A DNA stretch of 64,000 bases from VFMC01 sp046331225 (GCA_046331225.1 JAXLRF010000008.1:62001-126000); one strand, 5' to 3'; positions 40,845 to 49,114 are shown, numbered from the stretch's first letter. Numbers and translations are program-made. Notes: generated from the sequence alone by a model not told the origin.

Positions 40845-42116
40845 GTGCGACGACGACTGGTCATCGGCACCATCGCCGTGGTGCTCGTGGTGCTCGGCGT
40901 GCTGGTGCCCACCACGGTGGTGCTGTTGCACCGCGCGGCGCAGCGCGAGCTGGAGGTGCGTCTGAGCAGCCAGGCCGCGGCGATCAGCGCCGCGATCGCC
41001 GACGACCTGTTGCAGGGCCAGTTGCCGACCGCCGAGCAGCTCGACCAGGTGGTGCCTGCCGGCGACGTGTTGGTGATCCTCGACGAGACCGGCGACGAGG
41101 TGTTCCGCACGGGCGCCTCACCGGCGAGCGCCACGGCCGCCGAGGCGCCCGGTCCGGGCGGCACGACCGTGGTGATCTACGCGAGCGGGTCGGCGCTCGA
41201 CCGGCGGGTGCGTGGCCCGCTGGTGTTGCTCGGGGCGTTCGTCGTGCTGGCGATCGCGTTGGCGGTCGGGCTGGCGTTGCTGATCGGCCGTCGTCTGGCG
41301 CGTCCGCTCGAGCAGCTGGCCGACGCGGCGGGGCGCCTGGGTGGTGGCGACTTCAGCGCCGCGGTGCCGCCACCGTCGGGCGTGGCCGAGATCGACCGGA
41401 TCGGCGGTGCGCTCGACGCGAGCGCGCACCGGCTCGATCAGATGCTCATCGCCGAGCGCAGCTTCACCGGTGACGCCACGCACCAGCTGCGCACGGGTCT
41501 CGCCGGCATCGCGTTGCAGCTCGACCTGTTGGCCGGTCATCCCGACGACGAGGTGCGCGACACCGTCGACCAGACACGGGTGCAGGTCGAGCGGCTCACG
41601 GCCGGCCTCGACGAGCTGCTCGACCTGGCGCGGGGCGCAGCGGGCCAGCGCGTCGAGCTCGACCTCGCTCCGTTGGTCGAACACCACGTCGGCGACTGGC
41701 GGCGGCGTGCGGCGGCGGTGGGGCGGCGGATCGATCTCGTCGCCCAGCCGGCCGTGGTACGCGCCACGCCCGGCTTCGTCGGCCAGGCCGTCGACATCCT
41801 GCTCGACAACGCGCTCACGCACGGCCGGGGGCTCGTGCTGGTGCAGGTGGGGCCGTCCGGCGTCACCGTGTCGGACGAGGGTTCGGTCGGTGGTCCCGAC
41901 GACGGTCCGAGCGGCTCGGGATCGTCCTCGGCGCCCGGCCCGGACGTCGCGTCTCGGCTGTTCGCGTCGGTGGTGCCGCCCACCGCGTCGCACGGTCGAG
42001 GGCTGGCGCTCGCGCGTCGGATGGCGCGGGCCGACGGTGGGCGGCTCGAACTGGTGCGGGCCGCGCCGACCACGTTCGTGCTCGCGTACCCCGGCGGGTG
42101 GTCGGGCGCGCCGTAG
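40845..42116 (+). CDS. Sensor histidine kinase, partner of the OmpR-type regulator
   Basis: 423 aa. Two membrane helices (LVIGTIAVVLVVLGVLVPTTVVLL and VLLGAFVVLAIALAVGLALLIG) flank a ~100-residue outer sensor; HAMP-like RRLARPLEQLADAAGRLGGGDFSAAV; HisKA H-box GDATHQLRTGL; HATPase with LLDNALTHGRG. The G1 box is weak (VSDEGSVGGPDDG) and followed by a Gly/Ser-rich insert, so ATP binding may be atypical. GTG start with GGGGAGG 6 bases upstream. Small-sensor EnvZ/PhoR-like layout. Confidence 0.92.
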   Translation: MRRRLVIGTIAVVLVVLGVLVPTTVVLLHRAAQRELEVRLSSQAAAISAAIADDLLQGQLPTAEQLDQVVPAGDVLVILDETGDEVFRTGASPASATAAEAPGPGGTTVVIYASGSALDRRVRGPLVLLGAFVVLAIALAVGLALLIGRRLARPLEQLADAAGRLGGGDFSAAVPPPSGVAEIDRIGGALDASAHRLDQMLIAERSFTGDATHQLRTGLAGIALQLDLLAGHPDDEVRDTVDQTRVQVERLTAGLDELLDLARGAAGQRVELDLAPLVEHHVGDWRRRAAAVGRRIDLVAQPAVVRATPGFVGQAVDILLDNALTHGRGLVLVQVGPSGVTVSDEGSVGGPDDGPSGSGSSSAPGPDVASRLFASVVPPTASHGRGLALARRMARADGGRLELVRAAPTTFVLAYPGGWSGAP

Positions 42117-42119
42117 TGT
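42114..42119 (+). promoter_or_regulatory. -10 element TAGTGT, leaderless type
   Basis: TAGTGT overlaps the stop codon of the kinase gene (TAG at 42114) and ends 7 bases before the GTG at 42127. Confidence 0.45.
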
Positions 42120-42126
42120 GCGGCCC

Positions 42127-43278
42127 GTGGTGGAGAGCCGTTCGAAGACACCGGTCGACGACGCCCAGGCGGCCGCGGTGGTGCGCGACGCGTTCGGACC
42201 GTCGGCCCGGCTGGTCGCCCGTCACGAGCTGACCGACGGGTACTTCAACGCCGCGCACCGGCTCGACGTCGACACGGGCGCCCCGACGATCACGTCGGTG
42301 GTGCTGAAGGTCGCGCCACCACGCGACGTCGCGGTGCTCTGGTACGAGCACGACATCCTGCACGCCGAGATCGAGGCGCTCCGGCTGGTGCGCGACCGCA
42401 CCGACGCGCCGGTGCCCGAGGTGCTGTGGGTCGACGAGGGCGAGCGGCTGCCGAGCCCGTCGTTCGTGATGACGTTCGTGCCGGGCGTGTCGTTGTTCGG
42501 CGTGCGCGCCGAACTCGACCCGATGGTGCTCGCCGGTCTCGACCGCACGATGGGCCGTCACCTCGCGCAGATGCACGCGATCACCGGTCCGGCGTTCGGG
42601 TTGCTGTCGCCCGAGAGGCCGTCGCACCCCACGTGGCCATCCGCATTCGGCGAGCTGTTCGAGCGGGTGCTCGTCGACGGCGAGCGTGCCGGTGTGGAGC
42701 TGCCCGTCGGGTACGACGCACTGCGCGCCGGTGCGTCGGCGTCGTCGTCGTCGCTGGCCGAAGTGACGGTGCCACGACTCGTGCAGTGGGACCTCTGGGA
42801 CGGCAACGTGCTCGTCGACCCGGCCACCGGCCGGCTCGGCGGCTACCTCGACTTCGAGCGGGCACTGTGGGGCGACCCGCTGCTCGAGATCCAGTTCGGT
42901 CCGCACGGCAGGGTGGAAGACGTGGTGGCCGGCTACGGCAGCGACCCGTTCACCGGTACGGGTGCTCATCAGCGGCGCGCGTTGTACACCCTCTACCACC
43001 ACCTGGTGATGAGCATCGAGGGCGCCTATCGCGAGTATCCGACCGACCCGCTCGGCGAGTGGGCGCGCTCGCAGCTCGCCGCCGATCTGCAGGCCGTGCA
43101 CGACGCGGCACCGACGCCTCCTCCGCCTCCTCCGCCTCCTCCGCCTTCGACGTCCCCGCCCGCTCCGGGGGCCTGCCTGTCGTGCGGCTCACCGCACGCG
43201 CGCGAGTGGCGCACGCCCGACGGGCCAGCGCGACTGTGCCCGGCCTGCGCGACCCTGCACGGCCTCGGCTGTCCCTGA
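42127..43278 (+). CDS. APH-family small-molecule kinase with C-terminal zinc ribbon
   Basis: 383 aa. Aminoglycoside-phosphotransferase fold: N-lobe with SVVLKVAPP (ATP Lys) and E in HAEIEALRLV, hinge FVMTFVPG, catalytic loop LVQWDLWDGNVLVD (Brenner motif with Gln for His; Asp and Asn kept) and metal Asp in GGYLDFERALWGDP. After about residue 335 a run of ten prolines, then C-LS-C and C-PA-C pairs forming a putative zinc ribbon (CLSCGSPHAREWR, LCPACATLHG). Members phosphorylate antibiotics, choline, sugars, amines; the substrate is unknown. The kinase-zinc-ribbon fusion is unusual. GTG 42127 (GTG 42130 is an equal alternative). Confidence 0.85.
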   Translation: MVESRSKTPVDDAQAAAVVRDAFGPSARLVARHELTDGYFNAAHRLDVDTGAPTITSVVLKVAPPRDVAVLWYEHDILHAEIEALRLVRDRTDAPVPEVLWVDEGERLPSPSFVMTFVPGVSLFGVRAELDPMVLAGLDRTMGRHLAQMHAITGPAFGLLSPERPSHPTWPSAFGELFERVLVDGERAGVELPVGYDALRAGASASSSSLAEVTVPRLVQWDLWDGNVLVDPATGRLGGYLDFERALWGDPLLEIQFGPHGRVEDVVAGYGSDPFTGTGAHQRRALYTLYHHLVMSIEGAYREYPTDPLGEWARSQLAADLQAVHDAAPTPPPPPPPPPPSTSPPAPGACLSCGSPHAREWRTPDGPARLCPACATLHGLGCP

Positions 43279-43298
43279 CGAGCGCCCGGTGCCGCCGC

Positions 43299-44456
43299 TC
43301 AGGCGGGCGAGACGGTGTGCATGTCCGACGACACCGTGCGTCCGCGGGCGGATCGACGGCTCGACCAGCTCTCGACGAAACGCCACGACACCCACGTGGC
43401 GACGGTGGTCGCGACGACCTTCAGCGCGAACCGCAGGCCCGTGTGCCCGTCGATCAGCACCCCCTCCTCGAGCAGGGTGAGGATCGGGAAGTGCCACAGG
43501 TACAGCGAGTACGACATCAGCCCGACCGTCACCAGCGGCCGCAGCGACAGCAGACGGGCGAGCACCGCCTCGGGTTGCGTCACCACGTGCCCGAGGACGA
43601 TCGCCACGAGCACACCGATCGCGAGGCTGTGCATCGGCACCCAGGTGGCGGAGACGAATCGGGCGAGGTCGAGGTCGGCCAGCATCAGCAGACCGCACAC
43701 CATCGCGAGCCAACCGTGGGCGAGCACGGCGCCCAGGCGCACGAGTGCCCCGTCGCGCAACGCGAACGCGAGCGCGAGACCCATCGCGAAGCGGCTCGTG
43801 TCGAACAGCGGCATCCGCTCGACGAGCCAGTGCCCGGGCCAGGCTGCGAGCAGCGCGCAGTGCAGACCGGCGACGACCACCGCCGCGGCCGCTGCCCACG
43901 CCGCCACACCGCCGTCACGCCAGCCGTGCCGGCGCACCCAGCGCAGCACGAACGGCAGCGCGAGGTAGAACTGCATCTCGAGCGACAGCGTCCAGGTGTG
44001 CTCGAAGAACGAGGTCAGCTCGGGCACGCCGAAGGTGGTGAGGTTCGAGAGGTAGGTGACCGCCGCGAGCGCTTCTTTGCTCGCGTCGCCGAGCAGCGAC
44101 GGCACCAGCGCGGCCACGGCGACCAGCATCACGCCCACCATGACGACGAGCGCAGGGACCAGCCGACCGGCGCGGCGGCGGTAGAAGCGCCCGAGGTCGA
44201 TGTCGCCGGTGCGGTCGAGCTGGTCGAGCAGCAGCGTGCCGACGAGGAACGCGCTCAGCACGAAGAACCAGTCGACGCCGACGAACCCGCCGCCGGCGGC
44301 GCCGATCCCGAGGTGGAACGCCACGACGGCCAGCGCGGCGATCGCACGGATGCCGTCGAGCGGCGCCAGCCGTCCACTGCCGAGGCGCGTGGTCGGGCTC
44401 GTCGGGGTCGAGGGGGTGGATGCGGTCGCGGCATCCCGTCGTCGATCGGTGTGCAC
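43299..44456 (-). CDS. Acyltransferase-3 family membrane protein (OafA/YrhL type)
   Basis: 385 aa from the GTG at 44456, which has GGGAGG 7 bases upstream; the in-frame ATG at 44531 would add 25 residues and has no such site. About ten membrane helices. Family motifs: LDGIRAIAALAVVAFHLGIG (catalytic-type His), GVDWFFVLSAFLVG, FYRRRAGRLVPAL, and HTWTLSLEMQFYLALPFVL. Transfers acyl groups (often acetyl or succinyl) to cell-surface sugars or other extracellular acceptors. Stands alone, divergent from the TmpA-like gene. Confidence 0.9.
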   Translation of the reverse strand: MHTDRRRDAATASTPSTPTSPTTRLGSGRLAPLDGIRAIAALAVVAFHLGIGAAGGGFVGVDWFFVLSAFLVGTLLLDQLDRTGDIDLGRFYRRRAGRLVPALVVMVGVMLVAVAALVPSLLGDASKEALAAVTYLSNLTTFGVPELTSFFEHTWTLSLEMQFYLALPFVLRWVRRHGWRDGGVAAWAAAAAVVVAGLHCALLAAWPGHWLVERMPLFDTSRFAMGLALAFALRDGALVRLGAVLAHGWLAMVCGLLMLADLDLARFVSATWVPMHSLAIGVLVAIVLGHVVTQPEAVLARLLSLRPLVTVGLMSYSLYLWHFPILTLLEEGVLIDGHTGLRFALKVVATTVATWVSWRFVESWSSRRSARGRTVSSDMHTVSPA

Positions 44457-44635
44457 CGTGTGGCCTCCCGCCCGTCCGCCATGTCCGGGACCAACCGAGT
44501 GTGCAGGCGCGTGTCGTCGGCAGCCACTCAAGATTCGTGCAAGATCGCCACGTTCCAGTTGGGCGTGACGTCGGGCACCTCCGAACCGTCGTGACGGCCG
44601 GGGTCGTCCGGGGCGGCCCCGTCTACGCTCGATCC
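44457..44635. other. Divergent intergenic region
   Basis: 179 bases between the acyltransferase and oxygenase genes. The ribosome site GGGAGG of the former and the -10 TACGCT of the latter are visible; a short less GC-rich stretch (CTCAAGATTCGTGCAAGATC, 44527-44546) lies between. No clear operator or RNA structure was recognised. Confidence 0.5.
44624..44629 (+). promoter_or_regulatory. -10 element TACGCT, leaderless type
   Basis: TACGCT ends 6 bases before the GTG at 44636. Confidence 0.5.
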
Positions 44636-45784
44636 GTGGCCGACATCTGCTTCTCGATCGACTCGTCCCGGGGTGCGCCCGTGCTCGTCGTCGCCGTCGA
44701 CGGCGACCGCCAGGAGGTGCCCGCGCTGTGGCTGCGCGAGCAGACGCGCGACCCGGCGCAGCTCGACCTCGTCAGCGATCAACGCCTCTTCGACCCGCAC
44801 CGCCTGCCCGACGACCTCTCCATCGTCGAGGCGAGCGTCGAGCCGTCCGACGACGGCGACGTCGTGCGCGTGCGCTTCAGCGACGGCCACGTCGAGACCT
44901 TCGACGGCACCGAGCTCGCGCTCGCGATCGAGCCCGACGACGGCTGCCCCGATCCACTGGCCTGGACGGCGGCGATCGGTACCCCGCCCCGGCACGACTG
45001 GCGCGAGCTGCACCACCCGGCCGCACTCGAGGCGGCCCTCCACGACTTCCTGCGCTACGGCACGATCGTCGTGCACGACACGCCCACGGTCGACGGCACG
45101 GTGCTCGAGGTGGCCGAGCGGTTCGGCCACGTGCGCACCACCAACTTCGGTCGCATGTTCGACGTGCGGTCGATCCCCAAGCCCAACGACCTCGCGTACA
45201 CGCCGGTGCCGCTCGGTCCGCACACCGACAACCCGTACCGCACCCCGACACCGGGCATCCAGTTGCTGCACTGCCTGGTCAACGAGACCAGCGGTGGCCT
45301 GAGCACCCTGGTCGACGCGATCGCCGTCACCGACCGACTCCGTCAGGAGGATCCTGACGGCCTCGACCTGCTGATCGACACCGTCGTGCGGTTCCACTTC
45401 CGCGACGACACCACGGCGCTCGACTCGTGGGGTCCGATCGTCGACGTCGACCACCGCCGCCGCGTCACCGGTCTGCACTACAGCCCGAAGCTCGATCACC
45501 TCCCCCTCATGTCGGTCGAGCAGACGCGTGCCTACCACCGGGCCCGCCGCCGGCTGGCCGAGCTGCTGCGCGACCCCGAGTTCGAGATCCGCTTCGCGCT
45601 GCAACCCGGCGAGGCGATGATCTTCTCGAACGACCGCGTGCTGCACGGCCGCACCGGCTTCGACCCGAGTGAGGGCCGCCGCTTGCTGCAGGGCTGCTAC
45701 ATCGACCACGACGAACCCCGTAGTCGCTACCGCGTGCTGCGCCGCAACCTCACCCACTCGTTCGCCGCGCTCGGCGACGACTGA
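44636..45784 (+). CDS. TmpA-like Fe(II)/2-oxoglutarate dioxygenase (gamma-butyrobetaine hydroxylase family)
   Basis: 382 aa. N-terminal ~100 residues are a DUF971/GBBH-like domain (VPALWLREQTRDPAQLDLVSDQR), but the Cys/His residues that usually bind zinc there (WLRDxCxC...C) are absent. The TauD/TfdA catalytic domain has GPHTDNPYR (His196, Asp198), distal His337 in VLHGRTGF and Arg/Tyr in LQGCYIDHDEPRSRYRVL. Known members hydroxylate gamma-butyrobetaine, trimethyllysine or, for TmpA, 2-trimethylaminoethylphosphonate. The adjacent HD-domain oxygenase-like gene makes the TmpA comparison the best fit, but substrate is inferred. Confidence 0.85.
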   Translation: MADICFSIDSSRGAPVLVVAVDGDRQEVPALWLREQTRDPAQLDLVSDQRLFDPHRLPDDLSIVEASVEPSDDGDVVRVRFSDGHVETFDGTELALAIEPDDGCPDPLAWTAAIGTPPRHDWRELHHPAALEAALHDFLRYGTIVVHDTPTVDGTVLEVAERFGHVRTTNFGRMFDVRSIPKPNDLAYTPVPLGPHTDNPYRTPTPGIQLLHCLVNETSGGLSTLVDAIAVTDRLRQEDPDGLDLLIDTVVRFHFRDDTTALDSWGPIVDVDHRRRVTGLHYSPKLDHLPLMSVEQTRAYHRARRRLAELLRDPEFEIRFALQPGEAMIFSNDRVLHGRTGFDPSEGRRLLQGCYIDHDEPRSRYRVLRRNLTHSFAALGDD

Positions 45785-45802
45785 GCCCGCACGGAGCCGC
45801 AC

Positions 45803-46375
45803 ATGGAGCAGGTCGCGTTCACACAGATGAAGGACGGCACCGCCGAGGAGTACCAGTTCCTCCGCGGCTTCGAGCACGAGTACATCGCGCACACGCCCGA
45901 CCGGTTGTTGGCATCGCTGCGCCGACTCGACGACGGCCTCGGCGGCTACCGGGTCAGCCGGCTGGAGCACTCGATCCAGAGCGCCACCCGGGCCGAGGCC
46001 GACGGTGCCGACATCGACATGATCGTCGGGGCGCTGCTGCACGACATCGGCGACGAGCTCGCCCCGGAGAACCACTCGCAGCTCGCCGCCGCGATCATCC
46101 GCCCGTACGTGCGCGCCGAGGTCACCTGGGTGGTCAACATGCACGGCGTGTTCCAGCAGCTGTACTACGGCCACCACCTGGGCATCGACCAGCACGCCCG
46201 CGACGCGTATCGCGACCATCCGTGGTTCGACAGCTGCGCGACCTTCTGCGAGCGGTGGGACCAGGCCAGCTTCGATCCCGACTACCCGTCGAAGCCGCTC
46301 GAGCACTTCGAGCCGATGCTGCGCGAGGTGTTCGCACGCACGCCGTTCGATCCGGCCGTGCTGCAGGAGCCCTGA
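45803..46375 (+). CDS. TmpB/PhnZ-like HD-domain protein (COG4341), probable mixed-valence diiron oxygenase
   Basis: 190 aa, the length of PhnZ. The metal-ligand order H...HD...H...H...D is met by His56 (RLEHS), His80-Asp81 (LLHDIGD), His91 (NHS), His114 (NMHG) and Asp153 (RWDQASFDPDY). COG4341 members include PhnZ and TmpB, which cleave the C-P bond of 1-hydroxy-aminoethylphosphonates, and also uncharacterised proteins once called HD phosphohydrolases. The gene starts 19 bases after the dioxygenase stop with GGAG upstream. In the TmpAB pathway a GBBH-like dioxygenase hydroxylates and the HD enzyme cleaves, exactly this pairing. No phosphonate transporter or phn gene is adjacent. Confidence 0.85.
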   Translation: MEQVAFTQMKDGTAEEYQFLRGFEHEYIAHTPDRLLASLRRLDDGLGGYRVSRLEHSIQSATRAEADGADIDMIVGALLHDIGDELAPENHSQLAAAIIRPYVRAEVTWVVNMHGVFQQLYYGHHLGIDQHARDAYRDHPWFDSCATFCERWDQASFDPDYPSKPLEHFEPMLREVFARTPFDPAVLQEP

Positions 46376-46390
46376 CCGGCGAGGTGCCGA

Positions 46391-47896
46391 TCAGCGAACG
46401 TAGGTGAGTGCGTCCGGGCCGAAGCCGGTGAACTGCTCGGGCGAGGTGAGCCCCGGCAGCTTCTCGACCGTCATCGAGCCGTCCTCGTGCACCTGCAGCG
46501 CCAGGAGTCCCACCACCGTGGTGCCCGCCTGCACGCGGCGACCCTTCGTGGGATGCGCCGGGTCCATCGGGCTGCCGTCGGCCTGCACGTAGGTGCGCTC
46601 CACCAGCTGCACCACGGTGGGGGTGTCGCTCGCCACGATCGTCGACGGATCGACGCCGCCGACCGATGTGAACTGACAGGGGCAGCCGTCCCAGTCGCCG
46701 ATCGACCAGACGAACGACGAGCGGTCGACCGAGTCGGGGGCGATCGCGAGGTGCGTGTCCCAGTAGCCGTGGGCGACGTCGCCGTGGTTGCCGTAGGCGG
46801 CCGTCTGGTCGCCCATGCCGCGGTAGCCATTGGTGCCCTCGACGAACCACACTCCCATCGCGGTGCCCGGCAGGTCCCAGTCGATGCGGCCGTCGAAGGG
46901 CGCCTCGGTGCGCAACGACAGCTGCTCGTACGCGGCCCGGACGTCGTCGGGGAAGTAGTCGAACGGGTTGGCCGTGTGCACCTTCCACTGCTCGGCAAGC
47001 GAGTACGAGGCCGGGTTGGCGAGGTCGAGCACCACCGACTGGTCGAAGGTCGAGAAGTCGAAGTTCGGATCGGCCGAGTCGTCGGCGATCTGCTCGCCGG
47101 CGTGCACCGGCACCGGCTCGGCGAGGTGCCCGTCGACCAGCGCGTCGGCCAGGGGTCCGCGCAGCTCGCCGACGTGGATGAACACCGAGTAGAGCGAGCA
47201 CGAGTGCTCGATCACGATCCGATGGTCGGGGTAGGGGTAGCCGTTGCTCGCCTGGAAGTCCTCGATGGCCACCACTCGGCCGTCGGCGGGGGAGAGGACC
47301 CGGTTCGTGTCGGGCGCCATCGGGCCGTCCGGGTAGTACACGTAGATGTGGTCGACGGGCGTGATGTGGGTGGCGGTCATCGCGCCGAGCGGGTCGATGT
47401 ACGACACGGTGGCCGGGTCGACGATCGGTGACGAGTAGCGGTCGACCGTCGACGACTCGTCACAGGTGCCGCCGCCGAACACGTCGGCCAGGTCGCTCGA
47501 ACCGCCGCTCGCAGACGCCGGGCCGTCGGCCGAGATCGTGCCGTCGGGCCACGCCCAGATCAGCTTGCCGTCGCCCATCATCAGCGTGCAGACGAGCTCG
47601 CCGTCGCCGTCGCTGGTCGTCGTGCCCTCGCCTGCCTGGTCGCAACTCGTGCCGATCAGCGGCGTACCACCCTGCGACGTGGCCGCCTGCCCGGCGTCGC
47701 CGGTCGCGCCCTGATCGCCCTGCTGACCGGTGGCCGCGGCCGGCTCGACCACGACCGCCTCGCCCGGGCTCGAGGTGGTGGCAGGCGTGCCGCTCGACGA
47801 CCCGCTGCACGCACCGAGCAGGCCGGCGATGGTCAGCGCAGCGAGCAGTGCCCTCACGGGCACGGGCACGGGTGCGACGGCGGGACGCGGCGACAT
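46391..47896 (-). CDS. Secreted lipoprotein with degenerate M23-like domain
   Basis: 501 aa from the ATG at 47896 (GTG at 47932 would add 12 residues). Lipoprotein signal (VRALLAALTIAGLLGAC, Cys near 29) and a Ser/Thr/Ala/Gly/Gln-rich tether, then CTLMMGDGKLIWAWPDG. About residues 180-280 resemble a LytM/M23 beta fold (HITPVDHIYVY, RVLSPADGRVVAIEDFQ, HRIVIEHSCSLYSVFIHVGEL), but the HxH zinc pair of active M23 peptidases is reduced to one His (FIHVG), so it is probably not a working peptidase. The C-terminal ~220 residues (WKVHTANPFDYF, YWDTHLAIAP, GCPCQF) are unrecognised. Envelope protein of unknown role. Confidence 0.75.
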   Translation of the reverse strand: MSPRPAVAPVPVPVRALLAALTIAGLLGACSGSSSGTPATTSSPGEAVVVEPAAATGQQGDQGATGDAGQAATSQGGTPLIGTSCDQAGEGTTTSDGDGELVCTLMMGDGKLIWAWPDGTISADGPASASGGSSDLADVFGGGTCDESSTVDRYSSPIVDPATVSYIDPLGAMTATHITPVDHIYVYYPDGPMAPDTNRVLSPADGRVVAIEDFQASNGYPYPDHRIVIEHSCSLYSVFIHVGELRGPLADALVDGHLAEPVPVHAGEQIADDSADPNFDFSTFDQSVVLDLANPASYSLAEQWKVHTANPFDYFPDDVRAAYEQLSLRTEAPFDGRIDWDLPGTAMGVWFVEGTNGYRGMGDQTAAYGNHGDVAHGYWDTHLAIAPDSVDRSSFVWSIGDWDGCPCQFTSVGGVDPSTIVASDTPTVVQLVERTYVQADGSPMDPAHPTKGRRVQAGTTVVGLLALQVHEDGSMTVEKLPGLTSPEQFTGFGPDALTYVR

Positions 47897-47945
47897 GTGC
47901 TGCGACCGTCCGCCGAATGGCGGGACACGCACGTGAGCCGGCCGT

Positions 47946-47951
47946 TAGCCT
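47946..47951 (+). promoter_or_regulatory. -10 element TAGCCT, leaderless type
   Basis: TAGCCT ends 9 bases before the ATG at 47961. Confidence 0.45.
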
Positions 47952-47960
47952 GACCGCCGT

Positions 47961-48965
47961 ATGCGTTCCTCGCTCTCCGACCTGCTCGCTTCGCGCGACG
48001 TCCTGCTCGCCGACGGCGCCACGGGCACCAACTACTTCCAGCGGGGTCTCACGTCGGGCCACGCGCCCGAGCTGTGGAACGTCGAGCACCCCGAGCACGT
48101 GCAGGGCCTGCACCGTGAGTTCGTCGAGGCGGGCGCCGACATCATCCTCACCAACAGCTTCGGTGGCACGGCGCAGCGGCTCAAGCTGCACCACGCCCAG
48201 GATCGGGTGTTCGAGCTGAACGAGCTGGCCGCGAAGCTGGCTCGCGAGGTGGCCGACGCGAGCGAGCGGCCCGTGGTGGTCGGCGGTTCGGTCGGTCCCA
48301 CCGGCGAGCTGTTCGAACCGCTCGGCAAGCTCACGCACGACGTGGCGGTCGCCAGCTTCCGCGAGCAGATCGAAGGCCTCAAGGCCGGTGGCGTCGACGT
48401 CATCTGGATCGAGACGATGTCGGCCGCCGACGAGATCCGTGCCGCGGCACAGGCGGCGATCGATGCCGGCATGCCGTACACGGCCACGTGCTCGTTCGAC
48501 ACGGCGGGCCGCACGATGATGGGCCTCATGCCCGACTCGTTGGTGCGCGTGTTCGACGGGCTGTCGCAGCCGCCGATCGCGTTCGGCGCCAACTGCGGAG
48601 TGGGCGCGAGCGACATCCTGGTCTCGGTGCTGTCGATGTGCTCGGGCGAGCACACGAACGTGATCTCGAAGGGCAACTGCGGCATCCCGCAGTTCGTCGG
48701 CACCGAGGTCGTCTACTCGGGCACCCCCGAGCTGATGGGCACCTACGCGGCGATGGCGGCCGATGCCGGGGCGCGCATCGTCGGTGGTTGCTGCGGCACG
48801 TCGCCGGCGCACCTGGCGTCGATGCGTCAGGCGCTCGACTCGCGCACGCCCGGCCCGGTGCCCACCGTCGACGACATCGTCGGCAAGATCGGCCCGCTCA
48901 CCAACGCCGCCCCGTCGGCCGGTGAGGACCGTCGCAGCAGCCGTCGCGGTCGCCGCGGCGAGTGA
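47961..48965 (+). CDS. Homocysteine S-methyltransferase family protein (betaine-homocysteine type)
   Basis: 334 aa. Barrel of the homocysteine-binding Pfam S-methyl_trans family: VLLADGATGTNYFQRG, GADIILTNSFGG, VGGSVGPTGELFEPLG, and the zinc cysteines GANCGVG (first) and GGCCGTSPAH (second and third). Methyl donor is not defined; candidates are glycine betaine, S-methylmethionine or a corrinoid/folate protein. It lies near the trimethylamine-like oxygenase pair at 44.6-46.4 kb, but a lipoprotein gene on the other strand separates them. C-terminus is an Arg/Ser-rich tail (RRSSRRGRRGE). Confidence 0.9.
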   Translation: MRSSLSDLLASRDVLLADGATGTNYFQRGLTSGHAPELWNVEHPEHVQGLHREFVEAGADIILTNSFGGTAQRLKLHHAQDRVFELNELAAKLAREVADASERPVVVGGSVGPTGELFEPLGKLTHDVAVASFREQIEGLKAGGVDVIWIETMSAADEIRAAAQAAIDAGMPYTATCSFDTAGRTMMGLMPDSLVRVFDGLSQPPIAFGANCGVGASDILVSVLSMCSGEHTNVISKGNCGIPQFVGTEVVYSGTPELMGTYAAMAADAGARIVGGCCGTSPAHLASMRQALDSRTPGPVPTVDDIVGKIGPLTNAAPSAGEDRRSSRRGRRGE

Positions 48966-48980
48966 TCCCAAGCGCTCACG

Positions 48981-49110
48981 TCCTGGGCGCCAGCGATGCC
49001 TCACCGCCCCTGGACGGCTCGTCGACCTGGCACCCGGGACCGGTTCTCGACTGTCCTGGGTGCCGGTGAGGACTCACCGACGCTGGTCGATCGGCGCGGC
49101 TGGCACCCAG
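48981..49110. repeat. Palindromic intergenic element, family 2, two tandem copies
   Basis: Copy 2 runs 48981-49039 (TCCTGGGCGCC...GGCACCCGGGA) and copy 3 runs 49054-49110 (TCCTGGGTGCC...TGGCACCCAGA), 73 bases apart. In all three known copies CTCACCG begins 18 bases after CCTGGG. Located between convergent genes, as is copy 1 at 16098. Confidence 0.7.
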
Positions 49111-49114
49111 AAGG

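Noticed and set aside
44636..45784. Annotation as gamma-butyrobetaine hydroxylase of carnitine synthesis
   Set aside because: Carnitine synthesis is not expected from the context, and the adjacent COG4341 oxygenase-like gene fits a TmpA-type role better. Kept as an alternative only.
46391..47896. Active M23 peptidase
   Set aside because: The HxH zinc pair is not present; only a degenerate fold is suggested.
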